DNA of 64,000 nt from positions 169,291 through 233,290 of the forward strand of contig DILV01000016.1 in assembly GCA_002425225.1 (NCBI GenBank), given 5' to 3'. The DNA comes from Thiothrix sp. UBA5583. GTDB taxonomy: Bacteria; Pseudomonadota; Gammaproteobacteria; Thiotrichales; Thiotrichaceae. The position numbers and the translations under genes are program-made. Under the pieces are notes generated by a model. The model did no database searches, was not told the DNA's origin, and saw nothing but the letters and a program-made list of their open reading frames with translations. Shown here piece after piece: positions 34,785-42,774 of this stretch (the first letter of the stretch is position 1; each line of letters begins with the position of its first letter).

Positions 34785-34986
34785 AAAATTGGCCTGTTGT
34801 TAAAAGTTCAAGCCCGTATCCTATGCTGATTGACCGTTGGTAGGCAATGCTTTGGCGTTTATCTGACTTTCTGCTCTCTTTCGGCAAAAGCTAACCTAGT
34901 TTCAATGTTAATGGATGATGACAAGGATGTGACGATTCTGCTCTTCCAGATCCTGTTTTTGAACACATGAAAAAGGATTTAGTATC

Positions 34987-35481
34987 ATGACATTCAATAT
35001 TTCTGGTTTGGGTTCCAGTGGCTCAACGCCGATTTCTTCCACTTCTTTCTTAAGCGCACCCTGCAGTAGCTCCCGTGTAGGCAGCAGTTGTAATGGATCA
35101 AATCCTCAAGGCCCTGCCGAGGCTTGGGAAGGTATTGCAGGCAAGCAATGTGGTGAAATTGGCAGCGGCAAATCTGGCTCAGGTGGTAAAGCAGGTTCAG
35201 GCAAGCGTAGCGGCAAGTCTGGCTCAGGCAATAAAGCAGGTTCAGGCAAGCGTAGCGGCAAGTCTGGCTCAGGCAATAAAGCAGGTTCAGGCAAGAGCAG
35301 CGGCAAGTCTGGCTCAGGCAGTAAAGCAGGCTCAGGTAAGAACAGCGGCAAGTCTGGCTCAGGCAGTAAAGCAGGTTCAGGCAAGAGCAGCGGCAAGTCT
35401 GGCTCAGGCAGTAAAGCAGGTTCAGGCAAGAGCAGCGGCAAGTCTGGCTCAGGTAAAAGCGGTAAAAGCTGCGGTTGCTAA
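34987..35481 (+). CDS. Ser/Gly/Lys tandem-repeat protein, candidate substrate of the downstream kinase
   Basis: A 164-residue protein. Residues 1-60 form a Ser-rich lead region with several Cys (starts MTFNISGLGSSGS). Residues 61-150 are six 15-residue units of the type GKSGSGSKAGSGKSS, then a short end GKSGKSCGC. An AAGGA site precedes the ATG. Three frames stay open across the repeat, but base differences between repeat copies are silent mainly in this frame (AAA/AAG, GGT/GGC), which argues this one is translated. Ser- and Lys-rich repeats with a Cys end recall CotG, silaffins and RiPP precursors. The next gene is a kinase. No family recognised and function unknown. Confidence 0.7.
   Translation: MTFNISGLGSSGSTPISSTSFLSAPCSSSRVGSSCNGSNPQGPAEAWEGIAGKQCGEIGSGKSGSGGKAGSGKRSGKSGSGNKAGSGKRSGKSGSGNKAGSGKSSGKSGSGSKAGSGKNSGKSGSGSKAGSGKSSGKSGSGSKAGSGKSSGKSGSGKSGKSCGC
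35167..35436 (+). repeat. Six 45-bp tandem repeats
   Basis: Head-to-tail 45-bp units start at 35167, 35212, 35257, 35302, 35347 and 35392, with a partial seventh from 35437. Units 5 and 6 are identical, a sign of recent duplication. There are no spacers, so this is a coding minisatellite and not a CRISPR array. Confidence 0.95.
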
Positions 35482-35496
35482 TGTTGTTTGTCTGTG

Positions 35497-35521
35497 GAGC
35501 GGTGAGGAGAGCCTCCCGCTC
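35497..35521 (+). terminator. Stem-loop between repeat-protein gene and kinase gene
   Basis: GAGCGG-T-GAGG pairs with CCTC-CCGCTC (10 bp, one bulge, loop AGAG) and is followed by TTTA. It lies in the 54-base gap between the two genes. A leaky terminator there would let the repeat protein be made in excess over the kinase, as is common for precursor or structural genes ahead of their modifying enzyme. Confidence 0.6.
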
Positions 35522-35535
35522 TTTAGGGGGTATGC

Positions 35536-36693
35536 ATGAGTGATTTCCCCACCCATTTTGGGGTGTATCTGGATGGTTGTTATGATGCCCCCGTGCAGTA
35601 TTGGTCTGGTGCTTTGCCAGCCATATCTGATGCGCCAGAAATTTCCCCAGTATCAGCGGTTTTCTCTGGTTTTGCACCGATCAGAAACTGGCGGATTCGA
35701 CCCTATTTTTGTGACAGTTTGGCGAGTGTGTGTGAGACCGCCTTAGGCGGTGTCATTGCTGATATTACGTTTCCGGGGGGGGAGGAACGTGGGGCTTGTC
35801 ACGTTCTATGGGCAGATGGACGTACTGCCATTGCCACAGTGCGAACTGATTCAGGGCGAGCACTATTAGAAGAACGGGTGATGCGTCATTTGTATCAGCA
35901 AGCAGCAAAAGTCCCTAATGTGTTATTTTACAACGGTATTGTCCTGATACAGGAGGTGCTGGAAGGAGTTGGCCTGGCACGTGGCTTAGCTTCAGCGACC
36001 TCTCAACAATGCGGTGAATGGTTAGCTGAGGGTTTTAGGAGTCTGGTGACGATTCATCACGCGGCCTCCCGTGAGGGATTAGACCGTGCTGTGCCGTTTT
36101 TAGGTACAAGTGAAGCGTGGATTATGCGGCATATTCGCCAGGTTCACAAAACCGGGGATGCTCTCGCGCTGCCCGCGCCATCTTTGCCCAAGCAAGCCCT
36201 CCACGATATTTTATTGCCGATGAACCCCCGTTTTGTGAAATGGGATGCGCGTCCGGGAAATGCGATGCTGAGCACAACCGGGCAGGTGTCATGGTTTGAT
36301 TGGGAAAATTGTGGGGCACGTAACCGTTTAGATGATTTGGTGTGGTTATTGTGTGATGAAAGTGTGCCATTCCATGCCGAAATCGAGCAGGCATTGCTAG
36401 AGGAATTTGTACCGTTATTTGCTGATGGTGCCTCTATTGCCGCCGCACACCGCTATGTGTGTATTGCGGGTGCATTGCATTGCAGTGCGCGATTGAGTTT
36501 GATCCTGCATAAAAAAGCTGACGGGCCTTGGTGGGATATAGAAGAGATTTTGTTGTATGACTACATTGGTGTCACGTTGACGCAAGCGCAGCGTTTGTGC
36601 CTGCGGGGAGCATTTTTAGCACAATGTGAACCCTTGATTGCTTCTCTTGTGCCTTGGTTTTTGGATTTAAATCAAAAACTTGAAACGTTATAG
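35536..36693 (+). CDS. APH/choline-kinase-fold phosphotransferase
   Basis: A 385-residue protein of the aminoglycoside-phosphotransferase fold. After about 70 unassigned residues the N-lobe has ATVRTDSGRALLEERVMRHL, VPNVLF and VLEGVGLARG. The catalytic loop is KWDARPGNAML near residue 235 (Asp base and Asn metal ligand kept) and the metal-binding Asp is in WFDWENCG about 20 residues on. It therefore looks active. An AGGGGG site precedes ATG 35536. It follows the Ser/Gly/Lys repeat gene by 54 bases with a stem-loop between. Codons end in A or T more often than in the his genes around it, suggesting transfer. The substrate is unknown; the neighbouring Ser-rich protein is the obvious candidate. 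Confidence 0.78.
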   Translation: MSDFPTHFGVYLDGCYDAPVQYWSGALPAISDAPEISPVSAVFSGFAPIRNWRIRPYFCDSLASVCETALGGVIADITFPGGEERGACHVLWADGRTAIATVRTDSGRALLEERVMRHLYQQAAKVPNVLFYNGIVLIQEVLEGVGLARGLASATSQQCGEWLAEGFRSLVTIHHAASREGLDRAVPFLGTSEAWIMRHIRQVHKTGDALALPAPSLPKQALHDILLPMNPRFVKWDARPGNAMLSTTGQVSWFDWENCGARNRLDDLVWLLCDESVPFHAEIEQALLEEFVPLFADGASIAAAHRYVCIAGALHCSARLSLILHKKADGPWWDIEEILLYDYIGVTLTQAQRLCLRGAFLAQCEPLIASLVPWFLDLNQKLETL

Positions 36694-36724
36694 CAATAAC
36701 AGCATCCGTTCACGACTGTTCGAC

Positions 36725-36747
36725 GGGGGAGTATTACCACCTCCCCC
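36725..36747. terminator. Stem-loop between convergent kinase and hisA genes
   Basis: GGGGGAG / CTCCCCC with a 9-base loop lies in the 64-base gap between the two convergent stops. There is no T-run, so termination strength is uncertain. Confidence 0.5.
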
Positions 36748-36757
36748 CCTGTGTTGA

Positions 36758-37492
36758 TCAGGCGCATTGGTCGACGTAGCGCTGGGCTTCTGCCAGATCA
36801 ATCGTGCCTTCGTAGATCGAGCGACCGAGGATTGCACCCATAATGCCTTGGTCTTCCACCGCGCACAGGGCTTTGATGTCGTCCATATTGGTCACACCAC
36901 CCGATGCAACGACCGGAATCTTGATGCTAGCTGCCAGTTTGGCGGTTTCTTCCACGTTCACGCCTTTCATCATGCCATCGCGGGCAATGTCGGTGTAAAC
37001 AATCGCGCTGACACCGGCTTGCTCAAATTGTCTGGCAAGCTCAATCGCGGAAACGGAAGACACTTCCGCCCAGCCATCGGTGGCGACCATGCCGTTTTTC
37101 GCATCAATGCCAACGATAATGTGACCGGGGAATTGCTGGCACAGGTCGATAACGAATTGTGGTTCTTGCACTGCTTTCGTGCCGATAATGCAATATTGCA
37201 CACCCGCATCCAGATACGCAGCAACTGTCGCCGCATCGCGGATACCACCGCCGATTTGCACCGGAATGTGGGGGAAACGCGCAGCAATGGCACGCACCAC
37301 TTCGCCATTCACCGGTTTACCTTCAAATGCTCCGTTCAAATCCACCAGATGCAGGCGGCGTGCACCCTCATCCACCCAGCGTTGAGCCATCGTTACAGGG
37401 TCATTGGCGAATACAGTGGTGTCGTCCATCCGCCCCTGGCGCAGGCGCACACACTGACCGTCTTTCAAATCAATTGCGGGGATCAGCAGCAT
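36758..37492 (-). CDS. hisA: ProFAR isomerase
   Basis: HisA, a (beta/alpha)8 isomerase, converts ProFAR to PRFAR, the substrate of HisHF. The 244 residues have the N-terminal [16 protein letters not shown] with the catalytic Asp, VGGGIRD-like [12 protein letters not shown] near residue 80 and [12 protein letters not shown] with the second Asp near residue 170. It is isolated from hisF by a two-gene insert and from hisH by about 9.6 kb. Confidence 0.95.
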   Translation of the reverse strand: MLLIPAIDLKDGQCVRLRQGRMDDTTVFANDPVTMAQRWVDEGARRLHLVDLNGAFEGKPVNGEVVRAIAARFPHIPVQIGGGIRDAATVAAYLDAGVQYCIIGTKAVQEPQFVIDLCQQFPGHIIVGIDAKNGMVATDGWAEVSSVSAIELARQFEQAGVSAIVYTDIARDGMMKGVNVEETAKLAASIKIPVVASGGVTNMDDIKALCAVEDQGIMGAILGRSIYEGTIDLAEAQRYVDQCA

Positions 37493-37653
37493 CGTTCAGT
37501 CCTTGGTTGTGAAGGCTGAATGCTACCGCAAAATGCCGGAAGCGTCTTCCTTGTGACGCTTGTCCGGCAAATATTTACATTGCCGGAAGCAACTTATAGG
37601 CTTTTCCCCAATAGCGCCCTACCCAGGCAGAATAATAAAAATGGATTCAGCTC

Positions 37654-39354
37654 ATGTCAGACTCCCAGCAACTTTTTGATATTGTCGTTCTCGGGCATAA
37701 CTCTCCCCAGTCGGTAGAACAACTGGTAAAAGACATCCTCAACCTGCTAGGTGACAACAGCCCCTACCTAGAATTCAAGCTCTCGGATGCGCTGCTGTTC
37801 AACAATGGCATGGTTTCAATTCGCGAAAACATTAGCTTTCAGGAAGCGCAGACCATGCGCCGCCAACTGGCAACGCTCGGCGTGGAATGCGAAATTCGCC
37901 CCACCCTCCAGCTCATTCCCAAGGAACAGGAAACTGCCGAAGCCGACACCGGCATTTACACCTGCCCTGCCTGCGGGCATCAACAACCCAAACGCAAAAG
38001 CTCCCAGCTTGATACCCGGCTCGACGCCTGTGAAGTGTGCGGCATCGTCGGCGAACGTTACCAGCGCAAGCAAAAGCTGGAACAAGCCATCGAAACCGAA
38101 CGCCAGCGCCACGAAAACGACCGTTCCAAACGTATCCGCGAAGTGCTGGAACGTGCCAAACAGGAAGAAGAATCCCTGTTGCAGGCCGAAGCCCGCAAAC
38201 GCCTGGGGCTGGCAGAAAAACCGGACAACATTGCCCTCAAGGTAGCAGCAGCCATTGCCGTTTTCTGCATCAGCATGGGGGGTGTTTATTACTACAATCA
38301 GCCCACCCCGGAAGAAATAGCCCAACAGGAAGAAGCCGCTCGTCTGGAAAAAGCCAAGAAGGAAGAAGAACGCGCCAAAACCATGAGTGCTGCGATGGAA
38401 AAGGCCAGTGACATAGCTTCAAAGCTGGAAAACCTGCCATCACCCGCTGGTGCAGCGGGCGCAATGGGTGCAGAGGAAAAGAACGCCGCCGAACAGGCCA
38501 CAACCGGCAACAACACAGACAAAACACAGGCGCAGGAGCAGCAAGCCAAAATCACCGAGGCACTCAAAACCGATACCATCAAGCCAGCCACCCCGGAAGA
38601 AATTACCGAAGCAAAAGTCAAAACCGAAGCATCCACCAGCGCCGTGGCAGCCATCGAAGAACACAAGCTGACCCCACCACGCTTCCAAATCATGCTGGAT
38701 GAACACACCGAAAACCGCCGCCGCATCCAGCAATTGCTCAAACTGGATGAAATTGACCTGATCGACATGGTGCTGGAAAAAGCCCAGGAACCCTACCCAC
38801 GCACCTTGCTGCTGCTGGACATCGTGGAATGGCATCTGCAAAAACAGCAACCTGACAAAGCCAAGGAAACCATTGAACGTATCAGGCAGGAGCTGGCAGC
38901 CACACAGGACGTGACCCAGCAGGCGCTGATCCTCGGTTGCATCAGCAAAACCCACTTGTTGCAAAATGAATGGGAACCTGCCGGGCAAAGTCTGCAACAA
39001 GCACTGGAAAAAGCCCGCACGTTGCCACAGTTACCCGCACAGGTGGAATTGCTGGCGCGGCTAGCCAGTGAACAATCCCTGTTCGGCAACCAGATTGCAT
39101 CCCGTCAGATTCTGGAAGAAGCCGGAAAACTGGCAGAAACCCTGCCAGAAGGGGTGGAACCCCGTGCCAGCGCATGGGTACGACTGGCATCTGGCTATGC
39201 CATGCTGACCGACTTCCCGGCGGCCAACAAACTGCTGGACAAAGTGAAAGACCCGGAAAAACGCCAGAAACTGGCAGAATTTATCGACAAGCTGCAACAC
39301 CGAGTGGAACAGGTACGCGCCGAATACCAGCAAGCTGCCAGTACCCCGCACTAG
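37654..39354 (+). CDS. Zinc-ribbon, membrane-anchored TPR-like protein of unknown function
   Basis: A 566-residue protein in several parts. Residues 1-95 form a small alpha/beta domain. A zinc ribbon follows (CPACGH at about 109 and CEVCG at about 130). A charged coiled coil runs to about 185. One membrane helix is at about 192-210 (KVAAAIAVFCISMGGVYYY). Next is a long Ala/Lys/Glu low-complexity stretch. From about 350 to the end are helical repeats of TPR-like character (ALILGCISKTHLLQNEWEPAGQSLQQAL). The domain order suggests a cytoplasmic sensor head and a periplasmic scaffold. I do not recognise a family; the frame is certain, the role is not. Confidence 0.75.
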   Translation: MSDSQQLFDIVVLGHNSPQSVEQLVKDILNLLGDNSPYLEFKLSDALLFNNGMVSIRENISFQEAQTMRRQLATLGVECEIRPTLQLIPKEQETAEADTGIYTCPACGHQQPKRKSSQLDTRLDACEVCGIVGERYQRKQKLEQAIETERQRHENDRSKRIREVLERAKQEEESLLQAEARKRLGLAEKPDNIALKVAAAIAVFCISMGGVYYYNQPTPEEIAQQEEAARLEKAKKEEERAKTMSAAMEKASDIASKLENLPSPAGAAGAMGAEEKNAAEQATTGNNTDKTQAQEQQAKITEALKTDTIKPATPEEITEAKVKTEASTSAVAAIEEHKLTPPRFQIMLDEHTENRRRIQQLLKLDEIDLIDMVLEKAQEPYPRTLLLLDIVEWHLQKQQPDKAKETIERIRQELAATQDVTQQALILGCISKTHLLQNEWEPAGQSLQQALEKARTLPQLPAQVELLARLASEQSLFGNQIASRQILEEAGKLAETLPEGVEPRASAWVRLASGYAMLTDFPAANKLLDKVKDPEKRQKLAEFIDKLQHRVEQVRAEYQQAASTPH

Positions 39355-39363
39355 GTCAACCCA

Positions 39364-40020
39364 TCAGGCAGGTGTCAACCGATAGACTTTCTCCTCCAGC
39401 CGGGTCAGCCCGCGCTGGCGGAAGCCGGGGTTTTCAGCCAGCACATCGGTAACAAACAAACGTTCCAGCGCAAACGCTTGGGCGTAATACCCCTGAATCT
39501 CCTCTTCCCCTACCGCGAAAGGTGGCCCCTTCATTTCCTCTTGGGCGTATTCCAGTGTCACCAGCAGGGTTTGTGCATGGGTGGGCAGGATGGAGATGAA
39601 ATGTTGCGCATAACGCAGGCGCATATCCGGGGGTAGGGCAATCAGGGAGGCACGGTCAAACACGGCGGAACAATCAGCCACATCTTCGGCTTGCAGATCG
39701 AAAAAGTCCCCCAGCAGGATGACCAATCCATCGCTTTCCCAACGCTCCAGTTTGCCTTGTGACGAAATGGTGACATCCAACCCATTTTCTGCAAAAAAGT
39801 CACGCACCGCAATCGGGCTGACTTCCACCCCTGTCACCATGAAGCCTTGCGCTCGCAACCACAGCATGTCACGGCTTTTGCCACACAAGGGCACAAATAC
39901 CTGACCACCCGCAGGCACTGCCAGACCTGACCAAAAAGCCTGCAAATGGTTGTTGAACTCATCTTGATGGAAGCCAATCTGGTTTTGTTCCCAGCGTTCA
40001 AGCCAGAACTCTGCTTTCAT
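39364..40020 (-). CDS. tpm: Thiopurine S-methyltransferase
   Basis: A 218-residue SAM-dependent methyltransferase of the bacterial TPMT family. Diagnostic parts are FWLERWEQNQIGFHQ at the N terminus, VFVPLCGKSRDMLWL near residue 42, VTGVEVSPIAV and DRASLIALPPDMR near residue 122. In bacteria TPMT confers resistance to tellurite and selenium oxyanions and can methylate Se and S compounds, relevant for a sulfur oxidiser. It is convergent with the zinc-ribbon protein gene. Confidence 0.92.
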   Translation of the reverse strand: MKAEFWLERWEQNQIGFHQDEFNNHLQAFWSGLAVPAGGQVFVPLCGKSRDMLWLRAQGFMVTGVEVSPIAVRDFFAENGLDVTISSQGKLERWESDGLVILLGDFFDLQAEDVADCSAVFDRASLIALPPDMRLRYAQHFISILPTHAQTLLVTLEYAQEEMKGPPFAVGEEEIQGYYAQAFALERLFVTDVLAENPGFRQRGLTRLEEKVYRLTPA

Positions 40021-40163
40021 TTTGATTCTCCAAGAGAAAACCGACTAACGGTATTAAAGTTTTGCTTATAGGGGCTAAAAAACTTTGTCTTATATTTACC
40101 ACAACAATATGTGTACTATCCGAGGTGAGTATTGTCACCAAACAACCAACTTGGGGGTTCAAC

Positions 40164-41147
40164 ATGAGTGGCGCAAGTCTCTCTCATCTGCCCGGTAATG
40201 TGCGCGTCGCCAGTGTGCAATTCATGCAGCGGCGGGTTGATTCTTTTGACGACTTCATCAACCAGATTGGGCACTGGGCAGAAGTCGCCAGCGGACAAGA
40301 CGCTGATTTTCTGGTCTTGCCGGAACTGTTCACACTGCAACTGCTAAGTCTGCAACACCGCAAACTGACGATCAATGAAGCCATTTCCATCCTCAACCAT
40401 TATACATTGAAGGTGGAAAAAAACCTGCGCAGGCTGGCCTTACAACACGGCATCAATATCATTGGCGGTTCACATCTGGTCAGCAGCCCCAATGGACAAG
40501 TAGAAAACACCTGTCTGGTGGCATTGCGTGACGGCAAACTGCACCATCAGTCCAAAATCCTGATCCCTGCGCATGAAAACCAAACCTGGAGCACCTGTTC
40601 CGGCAATTTTGCTCATGCCATCGACACGGATTGCGGCATGATCGGTATCCTGATCGGGCAGGATGTGGAAAGCCCGGAACTGGCGAGACGACTGGTGGAT
40701 CAGGGCGCCACCATGCTGTTTACCCCGTTCAACACTACCTTGCATGAGCAGTATCTGCGTATCCGCCATGCTGCACAGGCGCGGGTATTGGAAAACGAGG
40801 TATATAGCATCCTGTGCGGCAATGTTGGCTATTTGCCAAATGTGCCTGGCATGGGCAGCCAATATGCACAGAATGCGATGCTAAGTGCTTGCGATTTCGC
40901 CTACTCCCATGCAGGCATCATCAGTGAAGGCACGGCGAATGCTGAAATGCTGGTCATGGCTGATTTGCAGCCCGCCAAACTGGCAGAAATGCGCAAACCC
41001 AGCGCTCGTCCTGCTTGGTCACTGGAATTTACCTCAGTATTTGTGGATTACCAGAAACACCGCGCCAACCGACAAAATACGGAACGTTCACGTGAAACAG
41101 AAACAGTAGTCCCTGAGACAACCGCCCTGCAACGCCGTACCGGTTGA
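40164..41147 (+). CDS. Nitrilase-fold protein lacking the catalytic cysteine
   Basis: The start at 40164 (MSGASLSHLPGN) with a GGGGG site gives 327 residues of the carbon-nitrogen hydrolase fold. The catalytic Glu (LPELF near residue 53) and Lys (SKILIPAHE near residue 132) are in place. At the nucleophile position, where ICYD is expected, it reads ILIGQDVESPE, with Gly165 replacing Cys. RIRHAAQARVLEN and GNVG after it are normal for the family. It is therefore probably inactive as an amidase and may bind a ligand or regulate. Alternatively a nearby Cys (DTDCGM, about nine residues upstream) might serve. It ends in a strong terminator. Confidence 0.8.
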   Translation: MSGASLSHLPGNVRVASVQFMQRRVDSFDDFINQIGHWAEVASGQDADFLVLPELFTLQLLSLQHRKLTINEAISILNHYTLKVEKNLRRLALQHGINIIGGSHLVSSPNGQVENTCLVALRDGKLHHQSKILIPAHENQTWSTCSGNFAHAIDTDCGMIGILIGQDVESPELARRLVDQGATMLFTPFNTTLHEQYLRIRHAAQARVLENEVYSILCGNVGYLPNVPGMGSQYAQNAMLSACDFAYSHAGIISEGTANAEMLVMADLQPAKLAEMRKPSARPAWSLEFTSVFVDYQKHRANRQNTERSRETETVVPETTALQRRTG

Positions 41148-41175
41148 GGGTGTGTTAGCAATGCGATAGGCAAAG

Positions 41176-41206
41176 CGGAACCTGCTGAACACAGGTTCCG
41201 TTTTTT
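41176..41206 (+). terminator. Intrinsic terminator after the nitrilase-fold gene
   Basis: CGGAACCTG / CAGGTTCCG (9 bp, 7-base loop) is followed by six T. It overlaps the stop of the convergent XRE gene by two bases. Confidence 0.93.
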
Positions 41207-41423
41207 ATTCATCCAGATAAACCTGCAACAAGACCAACGGCTCGGTTTCCAGTGCCTCAGCAAGCTGTACGAGGGTTGACAGACGGGTATCAAAAGCCTC
41301 ACCGCTCTCCAGCCTGTACCAGGTTTGCCTGGAAATGCCGGAACGCCGGGCAGCTTCCGACTTGGAAAGTTGTAATTCGATCAGCCTGTCTTCCAGATAA
41401 TGCGCCAATTTTTCTCCCGACAT
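41205..41423 (-). CDS. Small XRE-family HTH regulator
   Basis: A 72-residue protein, essentially one helix-turn-helix domain: SKSEAARRSGISRQTWYRLESG near residue 21, then STLVQLAEALETEPL and a short LLQVYLDE end. The ATG at 41423 has AGAGG six bases away; a GTG at 41429 is possible. It is a paralogue in style of the two XRE genes at 60-61 kb, which share the ERSGISRQTWxKLL and STLxKVANTLExPP blocks. It is convergent with the nitrilase-fold gene. The target is unknown. Confidence 0.85.
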   Translation of the reverse strand: MSGEKLAHYLEDRLIELQLSKSEAARRSGISRQTWYRLESGEAFDTRLSTLVQLAEALETEPLVLLQVYLDE

Positions 41424-41583
41424 AAACACCTCTACTCAACACTCAGACATCCCCACATTGACAAATGGGGGCTTACTTGTCGGTTGGTCGCAACAAAATA
41501 CAGAAACGTTCAAACTGAACGGCAAACAGGGCAAAACATAAACATTACCCTGCCTAGAGGATTTATCAGAAAGGCGAAATGGC

Positions 41584-42774
41584 TTACTGCAAGGTCACGT
41601 CATACTTTAGCGGCTCCTGCATACCGACACGTTCCACCAGTACACTCACCTGTTCACCCGGCTTATGGCGGCTCAATCCCTGCATCAGGTCAGCCATGCT
41701 GCCAATGGCAACGTCATTGAGACGGGTAATCCGGTCGCCTGCCCGCAAACCTGCCCGTTTCGCGGCACTTTTTTCCTGCAAGGTACCAATCTGTACACCG
41801 CCAGCCTCTGCCGATTTCAGCCACACCCCCAGCTTGCCAGTACGGGGCAACTCCAGCATCCGGGTGAGCAGGAAGTAATCCACCATGCCCGACTGGATGT
41901 CTTGCGGATCAGTGCTGACCACGGTTGCCAGCCGAATTCCCGGCATCTGCTGCTGAACGTCGTGCGGAATCCCGGCATTGAAACTGATGTGCCCGGAGCC
42001 GGAAAACACCAGCATCTGGTGCTGCGGATGCGCTTTCAGGTAACGCATCACGTTATGCGCCATGGTTTCATCCCAGATACGCTGCACCAGCAGGAAATTG
42101 TCAAACTGGCTGGCATCTTTGGAATGCTGGGTAAAAATCTGTTGCAGCCGTGCCTTGTAACCGTGGTCAGGCGGGTTGATTTCAGGCGGCAACTGCGCCC
42201 GTTCGCCCGGACTCAAGGCTTCCAGCCCGCCGCCAGATACCTTGCGGGTCAGCTCCACTGGCGCATTTAGGGCAATCACTGGCAAGCGGTTCGCTTTGGC
42301 ATATTCCATGATCGGGCGCAACAAACGGTAATCGTAACGCCAGCGGTCAAAGTATTCACTGCGTTGCAACATCTCGGCTTCGCTGATGTTACCCGCCAGA
42401 AAATCATTCAAGACCGGTTGAAACGGCTGCTGAAACCATTCCACACCAATCGCAATGTTAGGGTTTCTCTGGTGTAATGCCTGCAACAAGGCAAGCTGAT
42501 GCAAGTGGTGGTCGTAGCGGTCATGCACTTCGCCCACAAACACTACCCGGTTTGGCGTCAGCTCTTCTATCAGGGCAGAAAATGCCAATGGTTTGTCCTG
42601 ACTGATGCCGGAGGGCAGATGCCCTGCAACGTAAGCCAGCGCATCCGGCAAAGTATGATGTTCCACAGTCCCGGCGACTACCGGCGAGGCTAACAGACTG
42701 AGCACAGCGAAACCCAACACCTGCCACTGGCGACTGCAAAAAGCGGAAAACTGTCCATGCACATATTGATACAT
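41584..42774 (-). CDS. ChaN-like haem-binding protein with C-terminal PDZ domain
   Basis: A 396-residue exported protein. A signal-like helix (about residues 20-35, ending VVAG) is followed by a ChaN/Tiki-superfamily domain. That domain has VVFVGEVHDRYDHHLHQLALL near residue 76, IGVEWFQQPFQPVLNDFL near residue 108 and a later VFSGSGHISFNAGIP. From about residue 310 a PDZ domain follows (GVQIGTLQEKSAAKRAGLRAGDRITRLNDV). ChaN binds haem and is iron-regulated in Campylobacter; the PDZ may recruit partners. The start overlaps that of the divergent M1 peptidase gene by 18 bases, an unusually tight divergent arrangement. Confidence 0.85.
   Translation of the reverse strand: MYQYVHGQFSAFCSRQWQVLGFAVLSLLASPVVAGTVEHHTLPDALAYVAGHLPSGISQDKPLAFSALIEELTPNRVVFVGEVHDRYDHHLHQLALLQALHQRNPNIAIGVEWFQQPFQPVLNDFLAGNISEAEMLQRSEYFDRWRYDYRLLRPIMEYAKANRLPVIALNAPVELTRKVSGGGLEALSPGERAQLPPEINPPDHGYKARLQQIFTQHSKDASQFDNFLLVQRIWDETMAHNVMRYLKAHPQHQMLVFSGSGHISFNAGIPHDVQQQMPGIRLATVVSTDPQDIQSGMVDYFLLTRMLELPRTGKLGVWLKSAEAGGVQIGTLQEKSAAKRAGLRAGDRITRLNDVAIGSMADLMQGLSRHKPGEQVSVLVERVGMQEPLKYDVTLQ

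Noticed and set aside
35093..35539. Second plus-strand frame over the repeat array (Ala/Gln/Val/Lys helical repeats) overlapping the kinase start by ATGA
   Set aside because: Base differences between repeat units change residues in this frame but are often silent in the Ser/Gly/Lys frame; its ribosome site is weak.
34994..35677. Long minus-strand open frame over the repeat array
   Set aside because: A 45-bp period keeps several frames open at once; no ribosome site and it runs antisense into the kinase gene.
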